Positions 1 to 9,024 of a stretch of DNA of 64,000 nucleotides are shown here, piece after piece (the first letter of the stretch is position 1; the number at the start of each line of letters is the position of its first letter). Position numbers and translations under genes: made by a program. Below the pieces are notes generated by a model. It did no database searches, was not told the DNA's origin, and worked only from the letters and a program-made list of their open reading frames with translations. Source of the DNA: Lachnospiraceae bacterium. Its GTDB lineage: Bacteria; Bacillota; Clostridia; Lachnospirales; Lachnospiraceae. Where the stretch lies: contig JAETTM010000007.1 of NCBI GenBank assembly GCA_021769135.1, positions 62,001 to 126,000 of the forward strand, read 5' to 3'.

Positions 1-311
1 TAGAAAGTGAAAACCCGACTCTTTGCTTTTCGGGCAATGAAACTTTTAATGCAATGTCCAGCGGAACAGATACAAACCTTTTGCTATTCAGCCCATATAG
101 CGGGGTTTGGGCCTATGATAATGAAAATGGAATTATTGAAAACCGTGTGCCGTTGTCGGAAATTGGTTTTGACTCCGATACGGAATTTTATCCCCTTACA
201 TTTTTGCCGGATGGTCGGCTGATTCTGTTGAGCCAAACTGTAAACGATAATCATATAGATGATGAAAGTTTTATAGATTGGCTTCTTAAATATATTCCGG
301 TAGGGAAATAG
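1..311 (+). CDS. C-terminal end of an unrecognised protein (partial)
   Basis: An open frame enters from the left edge (in frame from base 3) and stops at 311, so only the last ~103 residues are visible. I do not recognise a family. The segment is rich in Asp/Asn and short hydrophobic strands (for example LLLFSPYSGVWAYD and FLPDGRLILLSQT), a pattern compatible with the last blade of a beta-propeller; that is only an impression. It lies 117 bp upstream of a solute-binding lipoprotein gene on the same strand, so the two may be co-transcribed. By eye the DNA is more AT-rich than the genes to the right of position 1745. Confidence 0.6.
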   Translation, partial: ESENPTLCFSGNETFNAMSSGTDTNLLLFSPYSGVWAYDNENGIIENRVPLSEIGFDSDTEFYPLTFLPDGRLILLSQTVNDNHIDDESFIDWLLKYIPVGK

Positions 312-428
312 GGGGTAAGCGCAACCATAAAACAAGCATTCTTTATTCTGATTTGAGCCACAGCTTGGCTGCAGCATGAAGATGAGCAGTGGATTTAAAA
401 TGCTGCAAAGCAGCATCATGGGGGGAAT

Positions 429-1745
429 ATGAAAAAGCATATCATATGGATTTTACTGACGTTATGTTTTTTGTTTGCCGGATGTGGCATGAAGCCATCT
501 ATGGATGCAGAAACGAAAATTTTAACATTAGCGGTCTTTGAAAATAAATCTCAGTTATCAGCATCGAAGCTATTGCAATGGGTAAACTTGTATAATGAAA
601 ATCATTCTGATGTCAAAATAGAAGTTGTAAATTATTTGGATAATTACTCGAACCCGTTCGAAGCCCTTAAACAAATTAAAATTGAAATCAGCACCGGAAA
701 AGGTCCCGACATGATTAATTTTGGCGGCCAATATTCACCGCTTGATGCTTCGTCCGGAATGTTAGCTGATTTATACCCTTTCATACAAAATGATGAAGCA
801 TTTGAAAGACAAGACTTTTTTTATAATATACTTGAATCTTTTGAAGCAGGCGATAACCTTTATGTGCTTGTGCCTGACTATAGAATAGATTCCTATGCTA
901 CGGTTAGCAGCGGGCTTTCCGGTTTGGACAGAATGGATATCGGACAATTAATAAATGCTTACAGCATGCTGGATGATAAAAGCATTCTTTTTCCGGGAGA
1001 AACAAAAAAAGCTGTTTTCGGAATGCTTTGTTATGGCAACCTGGAAAATTACGTTGATTGGGATAACGGAATATGTCATTTTAATAGTGACAGCTTTAAA
1101 AACATCTTACATTTTGCCAACCAGTTCCCACTAAGCCTAAATATGGCAAATGATTACTCTGCGAAGGAAATTTTTGCGGAGGGCCGGGCTCTTTTGTATC
1201 CGGTTTCTATTGACAATGTTTATGGAACAGCCCGAATAAGAGCACTTTATGGGAAAACGCCCACTTATATCGGTTATCCGTTTGATTCAGGCAATGGGAA
1301 TTTGGCAGCAATTGTTGATATTGCAATCGGCATCAGCTCAACAAGCAAAAACAAAGCGGAAGCGTGGGAATTTCTGAGCAGCCTGCTGGATAAAGAATTT
1401 CAAGACAGCATCGAAAGGGGGTTGCCGCTGCGGGTCAATTCGTTGGAACAAATGTTAGAAGATGCAATGAAAGCGGATTTTGATTCAAATGGCGAAAAGG
1501 AAGTAAAAGAGCAACTTGTTTTTGATGGCGAAGAGCCTGTTAATATTTATGAAATTTCTAGTGAAGATGCAGAAACTCTTAAAGCAATTATTCGTCAAAT
1601 TGAGTTTTGCATGGCCACTGATTTTAACTTATATAGTATTGTCTTGGAAGAGGCGGATTACTTGTTTCATGAGAACCGAAATGTGGATGATGTAGCAGAT
1701 ATTATTCAGAATCGGGCAAGCGTGTATATAAATGAAAAGAGGTAA
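429..1745 (+). CDS. Extracellular solute-binding lipoprotein (family 1-like)
   Basis: 438 residues. Residues 1-18 form a lipoprotein signal peptide and the lipobox FAGC puts the lipidated cysteine at residue 19, so the mature protein should be tethered outside the membrane. The body has the layout of family 1 sugar-type binding proteins: an early strand (LTLAVFENKS), the region GPDMINFGG near residue 100, and a late helix (NKAEAWEFLSSLL) typical of the C-lobe. The start is preceded by a GGGGGG-type ribosome site. No permease gene is beside it, so its substrate and transport partner are unknown. Its 3' end overlaps the 3' end of the opposite-strand DUF2804 gene by 40 bp, at a visible change in base composition. 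Confidence 0.8.
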   Translation: MKKHIIWILLTLCFLFAGCGMKPSMDAETKILTLAVFENKSQLSASKLLQWVNLYNENHSDVKIEVVNYLDNYSNPFEALKQIKIEISTGKGPDMINFGGQYSPLDASSGMLADLYPFIQNDEAFERQDFFYNILESFEAGDNLYVLVPDYRIDSYATVSSGLSGLDRMDIGQLINAYSMLDDKSILFPGETKKAVFGMLCYGNLENYVDWDNGICHFNSDSFKNILHFANQFPLSLNMANDYSAKEIFAEGRALLYPVSIDNVYGTARIRALYGKTPTYIGYPFDSGNGNLAAIVDIAIGISSTSKNKAEAWEFLSSLLDKEFQDSIERGLPLRVNSLEQMLEDAMKADFDSNGEKEVKEQLVFDGEEPVNIYEISSEDAETLKAIIRQIEFCMATDFNLYSIVLEEADYLFHENRNVDDVADIIQNRASVYINEKR

Positions 1746-2713
1746 ATCGCATCCTTCACCTCCAACTCTGTTCCGTCATCCAGCACCGCCTTCCCACAAA
1801 ATGACCCGAACATCTGGTGGCAGCAGTTATCCACCCAGAGCAGCTTCACGGCCGTTGTCCTGTCATAGGTGGGAGTCAATGTCAAATCCAGCCTGCCTTC
1901 CCGGTCCTTAATATGCCAGGGCTGCATATAGTCTCCCCCCAGCACAAAATCCACCTTCCCCAGCTTGTGGCTCTTCCCTTTATAAAAAAGCATATTCTCG
2001 CTGGCCATATCCGTATTGCCGAAGCCGCAGCCCAGATTAAAACCGAACATTTTCCCGTCCAGATAGCCGGTGCCGTTGCTCCAGTACCACTCGTTATGGA
2101 AAGGCCATACGCCCCTCCCCCAATCCAGAAGGCCGAAGGAATTTTCCTTTTCGAAACGCCACCTCTTATTTCCCTTCCGCACATAGCCCTTTGCTGCCAT
2201 GCAATTAATCTTCTGGTTATAATAAAAAGCATGTTCATTCTCGTCAAAAGGCACATTAATCACAAGGGAATCCGGATTGCGCCGCTTCATGCAAATATCC
2301 GCACGCACATCTCCCCAGACGCACCTTAGCCTGCGCTTATCCCCTTTGGCTTCAAACTCCATGTAAACCCCGCCTTTGTTGTAAAGCAAATGGTGCTCTT
2401 CTTCCCCATTCCATGGCATGTGTAAAGAATGAAAGGGAAGCGGCAGAATTTTGTTTAAATCCAGCAGTTTTACCCCTTCTGCAAAATCAAACAGCATCAG
2501 GCTCACCTGCCCCGCATAGGACGCATGCCCGATGGTAAATTGGAGGCACAGCCTGTCATTTGACACCTGATAGAAATCCCATTCTTTAATTCTCCATGGC
2601 AAAGCTTTAATCGCGGTTCTATCATACCGCAGAGTGCTTCTTCTGGAAAACCCAGGAATAGGACGGCCTTCTTTGTCCAGGACCGGGCCGCTGTTTAGTA
2701 TTTCTTTTTCCAT
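1706..2713 (-). CDS. DUF2804 family protein with altered C-terminus
   Basis: The start is set at the ATG 8 nt after AGGAGG (residues MEKEILNSG). The protein matches the DUF2804 family in its early segment GRPIPGFSRRSTLRYDR, in HEWYWSNGTG-like blocks (here NEWYWSNGTGYLDGK) and in LGCGFGNTDMASENMLFYKG. The biochemical function of this family is not established. As I know the family, members end with a short conserved tail after the strand LDDGTELEVKD; here that tail is replaced by a hydrophobic stretch (AIYLFSFIYTLARF) encoded entirely by DNA antisense to the neighbouring lipoprotein gene. The last ~12 native residues therefore appear lost at a recombination or deletion junction. Function of the altered protein is uncertain. 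Confidence 0.75.
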   Translation of the reverse strand: MEKEILNSGPVLDKEGRPIPGFSRRSTLRYDRTAIKALPWRIKEWDFYQVSNDRLCLQFTIGHASYAGQVSLMLFDFAEGVKLLDLNKILPLPFHSLHMPWNGEEEHHLLYNKGGVYMEFEAKGDKRRLRCVWGDVRADICMKRRNPDSLVINVPFDENEHAFYYNQKINCMAAKGYVRKGNKRWRFEKENSFGLLDWGRGVWPFHNEWYWSNGTGYLDGKMFGFNLGCGFGNTDMASENMLFYKGKSHKLGKVDFVLGGDYMQPWHIKDREGRLDLTLTPTYDRTTAVKLLWVDNCCHQMFGSFCGKAVLDDGTELEVKDAIYLFSFIYTLARF

Positions 2714-2847
2714 GAAAAAATCCTCCTGTTTTTTCAATTAGATACCGCCAATTTATATCCTCCTGACGGCGGAATTTCCGATAAGGTAAAGAAGCCGCCG
2801 CAGAGAGCTTCCCCTGCGACGGCAAGAATCATGAATTTCACCCCCAT

Positions 2848-5271
2848 CTAATCCACCTTCAACACCATCTCCAGAATCCGTTTCGCACAAAGAGTAATTT
2901 CTTCCCTGGAAATATACCCCTTTTCCAATGCCTCCTTCACCCGCTCCGGATAGCCGGTAGCCATTTTAATATCATTTCCGGCTTTCGTCTCCCTATAGTG
3001 TTCCCCGCAAGTCCACCAGTCCGTTGTCACAATGCCTTCATAACCCCATTCTCCGCGGAGAATATCCGTCAGCAGTTCTTTATTTTCAGAAGCCTGCACG
3101 CCATTCACCAGATTATAAGAGCTCATCAGCGTATAAGGCTGCGATTCCTTGACGATAATCTCAAAAGCTTTCAGATAAATTTCCCGCAAAGCCCTTTCCG
3201 ACACGCGGGAATCGGAAGATTTACGGTTAGTCTCCTTATTGTTGCAGGCAAAATGTTTCACGCTGGCGCCCACATGCTCGGATTGGATGCCGCGCACCAT
3301 GGCAGCGCCCATCTTCCCGGCCACCAGCGGGTCTTCGGAATAATATTCGAAATTCCGTCCACACAGAGGGCTTCTATGGATGTTTACCGCCGGAGTCAGC
3401 CAGATGCCAATATTGTTTTCCTTCACTTCTTTTGCCCCTGCCGCCCCTATTTGTTCCACCAGTTCCTCATCCCAGGTGCATGCCAAAAGGGCAGCGCACG
3501 GCCAGGCGGTAGTAGTCACGCCGCATTCCGGCTTAATGCGCAGCCCGGCAGGCCCGTCTGCAGTCATAATATTGGGAATTCCATATTCAGGCAAATTTCC
3601 CATGCCGTAAGTATTGGCAACCCCCGTATTGGGCTGCCCGCCCAGCAGATAAATCAAATCCTCATCGGAAAGCTGCTCCATAAATTTATCCAGGGAAATC
3701 TTCCCCTCCGCCACATCCATAAAGCAATAGCTTTTCTCGTTTTCCGCGACTTTTTCTTCCCTAAGCCGTCTTTCCAGCCCTCGGACAGCGGGCATCACCC
3801 CTTCCAGGGTATCCTTTTTCTGCCGCTGCAGCCCTTCTTCCTCCTGCCTTTCCCAAACGGGCAGCGCTTCCAAAGAACCATCCGCCAGCATCCTTTGGGC
3901 GAGTTGACAAGGCGCTCCCTTCCTGCTGAGTTGTTCCGTTACCGTTACTTCCTCCACATGGTAAACGAAATCCAGTTTTTCCACATTTCGCACACTGTTC
4001 CCTATGTAAAACTCGTACTCTCCCGGCTCTAGCAAATAGGCAGAAGCGCATACTTTCCCCAAATCATCATAAGAAGCCATCCGGGAAACTTCAAAGAAGA
4101 CATGCATAATCTGCTCTTCTCCCGGCTCCAACAGTTTAGTTTTCCGATATGCGGCCAGCGCCTTCGCCGGTTTGCCCAGCTTCCCCTGGGGAGCGCTGTA
4201 ATATATCTGTACAACCTCCCTGCCGGCGCATTTCCCGGTATTGGCCACTTTTACCCGGACGCGGATGCTTCCTTGCTTTTCCCAGGCGTCCAGTACTTCT
4301 ATAGAAAAATCCGTATAGGAAAGCCCGAAACCAAAAGGATAATTTACTTTCTTCCCCGCTTCCGGAATTGTCTCAAAATAACGGTATCCCACATAAATGT
4401 CTTCCGTATAGTCCACATAATCCCAGGATTTATGAAAGCCCTCTGTGGATGGGTAATCCTCCAGCGTGGAGGCAAAAGTATCCGCCAGCTTTCCGGAAGG
4501 GTTCACATCGCCGCAAAGCACGTCCGCCATAGCCAGCCCGCCTTCCATTCCCCCCTGCCAGCCCATCAGCACAGAGGAAATGCTGTCGCAATCCTTAAAC
4601 CAGCTGGTATCCACCACGCCTCCCACATTCATCACTACAACCACATGGGAGAAATTCTCCTTTACCGTTTCCACCAATTCCAGTTCCCCATTGGTCAGGC
4701 AAAAATCGCCGTTTTCAAAAATCTCCTTGCTCAGCAGAATATGTTTTGCCGCATAATCCAGCTGGTCAAAATCTTCCCCGATTTCGCATTTCCTGTCCCA
4801 GCCTTCCCCGGAAAACCTGCATATGGCAACCACCGCCGTATCGGCGAATGCCTTTGCTTTTTCCAACAGCTGCTTTGGCAGTTCCGGTTCCCTTGTCATT
4901 CCCGGCTCCGCCCCCGACGCATATTGTTCCCTCACATTGTCTTCATAAAATCCGGCCAGTTCATGGAAAAGGGAAACTTTCCCTTCTTTTTCCTTGATTT
5001 TCATCCCTTCGTAGAGATTGCGGGTATAGGCCACCGTTACATCGCCGCTTCCGCCGCCTCCCTTTACATAGTCGATGCACCCTTTGCCAAACAGGGCTAC
5101 CTTCGTGCCCTTTTGCAGCGGCAGGCAATGGTTTTCATTTTTCAGCAAAACCATTCCTTCCCCCGCCGCTTTTCTGGACAGCTCCACATGCTCCCTGCAT
5201 CCCGTGACGCGCCCGCCGTCCTTTCCCAGCCCAATGCCCGGCTGATATAGGCTTCTCTGCCATTTTCCCAT
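2848..5271 (-). CDS. GH3 beta-glucosidase-type glycosidase, domain-swapped order
   Basis: About 807 residues, starting at MGKWQ, 9 nt after AGGAGG. The GH3 domains occur in permuted order. The C-terminal alpha/beta sandwich comes first (SRKAAGEGMVLLKNE, then NVGGVVDTSWF and GWQGGMEGGLAMADVLCGDVNPSGKL), followed by a fibronectin-like domain (NYPFGFGLSYTDF, VKVANTGKCAGREVVQIY). The TIM-barrel catalytic domain is last (TADGPAGLR, RSPLCGRNFEYYSEDP, VKHFACNN). The likely nucleophile is Asp in GIVTTDWW. This order is known in some Ruminococcus and Butyrivibrio enzymes. No signal peptide is seen, so it probably acts in the cytoplasm on imported beta-glucosides or related oligosaccharides. The exact substrate cannot be read from sequence. 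Confidence 0.9.
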   Translation of the reverse strand: MGKWQRSLYQPGIGLGKDGGRVTGCREHVELSRKAAGEGMVLLKNENHCLPLQKGTKVALFGKGCIDYVKGGGGSGDVTVAYTRNLYEGMKIKEKEGKVSLFHELAGFYEDNVREQYASGAEPGMTREPELPKQLLEKAKAFADTAVVAICRFSGEGWDRKCEIGEDFDQLDYAAKHILLSKEIFENGDFCLTNGELELVETVKENFSHVVVVMNVGGVVDTSWFKDCDSISSVLMGWQGGMEGGLAMADVLCGDVNPSGKLADTFASTLEDYPSTEGFHKSWDYVDYTEDIYVGYRYFETIPEAGKKVNYPFGFGLSYTDFSIEVLDAWEKQGSIRVRVKVANTGKCAGREVVQIYYSAPQGKLGKPAKALAAYRKTKLLEPGEEQIMHVFFEVSRMASYDDLGKVCASAYLLEPGEYEFYIGNSVRNVEKLDFVYHVEEVTVTEQLSRKGAPCQLAQRMLADGSLEALPVWERQEEEGLQRQKKDTLEGVMPAVRGLERRLREEKVAENEKSYCFMDVAEGKISLDKFMEQLSDEDLIYLLGGQPNTGVANTYGMGNLPEYGIPNIMTADGPAGLRIKPECGVTTTAWPCAALLACTWDEELVEQIGAAGAKEVKENNIGIWLTPAVNIHRSPLCGRNFEYYSEDPLVAGKMGAAMVRGIQSEHVGASVKHFACNNKETNRKSSDSRVSERALREIYLKAFEIIVKESQPYTLMSSYNLVNGVQASENKELLTDILRGEWGYEGIVTTDWWTCGEHYRETKAGNDIKMATGYPERVKEALEKGYISREEITLCAKRILEMVLKVD

Positions 5272-5385
5272 TTCGCGTTTCCTCCTGTAAAGTATCACAT
5301 TGCTGCTTTTATTTTACAGGTTCTATGGCGTATTTACAATCTTAGGAAAATAATTTTTGCATTAGTGCATATACTTTTATTCCTG

Positions 5386-6972
5386 TTACAAATTAGAAAA
5401 TGTTATAGTTTCTTTTTCCAATTCGGCCGCCACCTTATGGTTGACATCCATTCGGCTAGTAATTTCCGTCATATCCGCCACCAGATGCTGTGTGCTGCCT
5501 GCAACGCCGGAAATCCCTGCTGCCCCATCGTCAATAGCTTTTGTAATTGTTCCTATGGATACCACGATTTCTGCCATGGAAGACTTAAGGCGGTCAGTTT
5601 TAGCATTAAATTCGGCCATGGTCTGACGAATATAGGCGGCATCGTTCTGGTATTGCTGCCCGGAGGCAACGAAGGAATAAAACTCTTTCAGGATATCCTC
5701 TTCAATGTAATCCACAAGCTTTTGGGCATTTTCGGAAAGGTTGTAAACAGCATTGCTTACGGTAGCATTGACCTCTTGAATACGGTTGGCGGTCTCGCTG
5801 CTGGAAGCAGCGAGCTGACGGATTTCGTCTGCCACTACGGCAAATCCTTTTCCTGCTTTCCCGGCCCTTGCCGCTTCAATGGCGGCATTTAACGCAATAA
5901 GATTGGTTTGCGACGAAATACCCAGGATAGCATGAGTAAGGCCATTTACCTGGTCTACGCTGCGGCTTCCTTCAATCGCTTCGTTTAGGACATCCAAAAT
6001 CTCTTTTACTTTTGCATTTGTACTATCCAGGCTCGCTTGCGCGGATTGCCCCATTTCCTCAGCCCGCATGTTCATTTCATTGCAGTAGGCGGTAATATTT
6101 CCGCATTCCTCTGCCATACTCTCCGCATCCTGCTGTACACTTTTTGCGTTTTGATTGATGTGGGAAGCATTGTTTGCCACTTCCTGAATTGTTGCGGACA
6201 ATTCTTTGGCAAGGGTGGATAAATCCATAGCGCTTTCACTGGAAGTACGCGTCCTCAGCAATACTTCATCTACCACGCCGCTAATGCGTCCGGAGCATCC
6301 CCGAAGGGTAACCAAAACGTTGGTTATCGGTTTGACTACAGACTTCAAAATCAGGGAGACCGAAATGAATACGAGTATGATGCAGGCAAGAGTGGATATG
6401 CTGTTCGTAACCATTGAGATAAGATAAACGGAAGAAAGCTGTTGCCTCGCCTGGGCTGTCCGGCTGCTGATGGAATTATCCAAAATATCAATATCATTTT
6501 CTACTGCGACATTGAAAGAAGCCACATCCCCATTGGCAAAGGCATAGGCCTCCTGCGTTTTGCTGGATGCGCTGGCACATACAAGGAAAACAAGGGAATG
6601 CTTCAAAGAATCATAGTCGGACAGCAAGGCATTATAAGTTTCTCTGTCGCCATCGGTAATATAAATTTCATAATCGGCCAGCATGCCGTCCAATCTTTTT
6701 TCTTCCGCTTTTATGTCATTGACAAAGGTAATCATCGTGTTATAATCGGTAGCTACAATATGGGATAGCGCCATTTTATGTATATTCATAACGGACTGGT
6801 GGATTTTAGCCAATTGGGTTTTTCCCTCCATGTAATTGTCCGCAATGTTGGCGGCATTATCATTGACATTTTTGATATTGGCAACTGCAAGGAGATTTGA
6901 TATAAGCGCCACAATCCCCAGCAGGGCGATAGGCAATATTAAACGATATTTAATGTTCCATTTTTTCTTCAT
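5386..6972 (-). CDS. Methyl-accepting chemotaxis protein
   Basis: The start is taken as the ATG of [10 protein letters not shown], downstream of GGAGG; the TTG further up lies inside that ribosome site. Domains in order: transmembrane helix (~9-30), a periplasmic-type four-helix-bundle sensor (~35-175, with [20 protein letters not shown]), a second membrane helix (~185-212), a HAMP-like linker and the MA signalling domain. The hairpin tip is clearly conserved ([22 protein letters not shown] followed by [13 protein letters not shown]). It should signal to CheA/CheW and implies a motile cell. The gene lies 35 bp downstream of a solute-binding lipoprotein gene on the same strand, suggesting that the binding protein presents the ligand to this receptor. 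Confidence 0.92.
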   Translation of the reverse strand: MKKKWNIKYRLILPIALLGIVALISNLLAVANIKNVNDNAANIADNYMEGKTQLAKIHQSVMNIHKMALSHIVATDYNTMITFVNDIKAEEKRLDGMLADYEIYITDGDRETYNALLSDYDSLKHSLVFLVCASASSKTQEAYAFANGDVASFNVAVENDIDILDNSISSRTAQARQQLSSVYLISMVTNSISTLACIILVFISVSLILKSVVKPITNVLVTLRGCSGRISGVVDEVLLRTRTSSESAMDLSTLAKELSATIQEVANNASHINQNAKSVQQDAESMAEECGNITAYCNEMNMRAEEMGQSAQASLDSTNAKVKEILDVLNEAIEGSRSVDQVNGLTHAILGISSQTNLIALNAAIEAARAGKAGKGFAVVADEIRQLAASSSETANRIQEVNATVSNAVYNLSENAQKLVDYIEEDILKEFYSFVASGQQYQNDAAYIRQTMAEFNAKTDRLKSSMAEIVVSIGTITKAIDDGAAGISGVAGSTQHLVADMTEITSRMDVNHKVAAELEKETITFSNL

Positions 6973-7007
6973 AATCCCTATATCCTCCAAACAAAATATA
7001 CATAATC

Positions 7008-8297
7008 CTATGGTGCAGTAATCCCTTCAACCATTGTGTCAAGCTGCTCCTGCAAATTTTTCCCTTCCGGGTTTCCAGCGGCCATATTTGTGGCAAATAT
7101 GGATACCGGTTCCCAAAAATTGCCGCCAACGCGCTGTAAATAGGAGAATTCCGACTGTTCAATTAAAGCGGTGATGGCAGGGGAATCCTGTACCCCGGCA
7201 GATGCCGCAGCTTTCGTATTAGCAGGGCCCTGGCCGCGCATTTCAAAGCGAAGCTGTTGGTTTTCTTCATTGGAAATCCATTCCGCCAGCCGGGATGCCC
7301 ATACAAAATGTTTGGAGTAAGCGTTGACACCGATTAACTTATATCCGGAAAAAGATGCCATTTGCATTTGCCGGTTTGCGCAAGTATAAGTCGGAAGCTT
7401 GGCGGCACCATAGTTTTCCCCCAGGGTATCTTTCATTGCAACCGCATTCCATACGCCGCTGACTCCGGCAATTACAGAGCCATCCTGAATCCCCGCAAGA
7501 AAACCGGGCTCTTCTGTGTTGAAAAAGGCCGGGCTGCGGGCGATGGAAAGCATGGCGTTGGCAACGTCCACCCCCTTAATATCGCCCTCTGTTGCGTTCC
7601 AGGTGCAGTAATTGGTAATTCCATCATCATTTAATCCCACTTCCAAACCCGTATTGCCGAAAAAGGCATATACATACCATGCAGAGGACCAGTCCATAGT
7701 AACCTTTTTTTCATTCTCTTCCGCAATCTGCAATATGCGGTCGAAGGTTTTTATATCTTCCTGATTAAAATATTGCTTATTATAATAAAGGAAATAGCCG
7801 TTGTCCGCCGTCAATGGATAGGCATACAAAACGTTCCCCACAGAAGCAGCTTCTACAGCGCCCGGCAGATTTTCCTCTTTCACACGGTCAGCGTTTTCCA
7901 CTGGCTCCAATGCGCCTGCCGCCACAAGGGTATTCAGCTGGTCATCGGCAAAAGCAAAGACATCCGCCCCGGCTTCCAAATCCGCCATCAATGCATCTTT
8001 GCAGCCCGATTCGCTTTGGGCGGCAAATGTGATATGGAAGGTTGCCTGCCCTTTATATTCTTCTTGAAAACTTTCAAAAATTTGGTTCAAAATCGCCTCA
8101 TCCTCTTCGGCACCCCAGACCACCAAGTCCACATCCCCGTTTTCCGGCAATGCTTCCGCCTCATCGATGTTTTTATCACTGCTTCCCGATTCCATACCTG
8201 TATCGGCGCCTCTGCCGTCTTCCCTTGCTCCGGCGCATCCGGTCATCGCAGCAGCCAATACAGCTGTCAGAAAAAACACGACTATCTTCCTGCCCAT
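7008..8297 (-). CDS. Sugar-type extracellular solute-binding lipoprotein
   Basis: The start is the ATG of MGRKIVVFF, preceded by GAGAGG. A lipoprotein signal ends at Cys21 (AAAMTGC), followed by an acidic linker and a family 1 (MalE-like) binding-protein fold: [19 protein letters not shown] at the start of the lobe, [27 protein letters not shown], and a C-lobe with [18 protein letters not shown] and GPANTKAA. The family binds oligosaccharides outside the membrane for ABC import or sensing. No permease or ATPase gene is adjacent; the next gene is a chemoreceptor in the same direction, so a sensing role or shared use of a remote transporter is plausible. Confidence 0.88.
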   Translation of the reverse strand: MGRKIVVFFLTAVLAAAMTGCAGAREDGRGADTGMESGSSDKNIDEAEALPENGDVDLVVWGAEEDEAILNQIFESFQEEYKGQATFHITFAAQSESGCKDALMADLEAGADVFAFADDQLNTLVAAGALEPVENADRVKEENLPGAVEAASVGNVLYAYPLTADNGYFLYYNKQYFNQEDIKTFDRILQIAEENEKKVTMDWSSAWYVYAFFGNTGLEVGLNDDGITNYCTWNATEGDIKGVDVANAMLSIARSPAFFNTEEPGFLAGIQDGSVIAGVSGVWNAVAMKDTLGENYGAAKLPTYTCANRQMQMASFSGYKLIGVNAYSKHFVWASRLAEWISNEENQQLRFEMRGQGPANTKAAASAGVQDSPAITALIEQSEFSYLQRVGGNFWEPVSIFATNMAAGNPEGKNLQEQLDTMVEGITAP

Positions 8298-8520
8298 AAT
8301 TTCCAACCTCTCATTCTGTGATTTTTTCAGCGTTGATATAAGCAAAACGCACATAAGATAGTATTTGAATTCCTTTGAATTTTGCTGTCAGACAATTTTC
8401 TGTTGCTGATGCTATTATATCGTTTTATATATCCGAATTCAATATTTTTTCTTCTATATTCTGGAGCTCATAAAGAGCAATTTCCAGCCCCAAATCCTGG
8501 CCAGCATCATCGGCGCGTCT

Positions 8521-8964
8521 TCACTCCGGCTCATCTTCCACCCCCACAATATCCCTTATAGGAATCCGTGTTCCGTCCAGCATAACCACCATTTGCTCAT
8601 AGCTGTCTATCTTTTTTACCCGCCCCGACGCAGCGATATAGCTGCCCCCTTCCTTCCTGTCATCAGGCTGAAAATAAGTAATGGCCGCTTCCGGATAATC
8701 ATATTCCTCCTCCCTGTCCCGCTTCCGCCTCTGTTCCTCTATCCGATACTGCAGCATCCGCAGCTTCTCATCCAGCCTTTCCTTCACATCCTCATCCAAT
8801 TCCACCCTTTGCTCCGTCAACCGCCCGGTCTCCCGTATGGCTTCGCCATATCCCGTCAACGCCGCAAAAGGCGAAAACTGCGCCGCCCGGTCAATCCTCG
8901 ACATCTGGGGATGAACCGCCGAAACATGATGCGGAAGCCCAATAATATCGTCATAATTTCCCAT
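8521..8964 (-). CDS. YolD-like protein
   Basis: 147 residues. The N-terminal part (SRIDRAAQFSPFAALTGYGEAI) and the C-terminal strand-rich part (GSYIAASGRVKKIDSYEQMVVMLDG, here listed as two adjoining pieces GSYIAASGRVKKID and SYEQMVVMLDG, then RIPIRDIVGVE) match the YolD-like family. A charged, probably helical stretch lies between them (EQRRKRDREEEYD). YolD-like genes in Firmicutes commonly accompany Y-family polymerases, as here: the UmuC/Pol IV-type gene lies 60 bp upstream on the same strand, so both are probably transcribed from the LexA-controlled promoter at 10678-10706. Biochemical function is unknown; a role in SOS mutagenesis or in controlling the polymerase is inferred. Confidence 0.85.
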   Translation of the reverse strand: MGNYDDIIGLPHHVSAVHPQMSRIDRAAQFSPFAALTGYGEAIRETGRLTEQRVELDEDVKERLDEKLRMLQYRIEEQRRKRDREEEYDYPEAAITYFQPDDRKEGGSYIAASGRVKKIDSYEQMVVMLDGTRIPIRDIVGVEDEPE

Positions 8965-9024
8965 CTTTTCCCCCTTGTATCTATTTCTTCGCCCATGAAA
9001 ATGGATTCCTGCCTTCCCTTCCTT

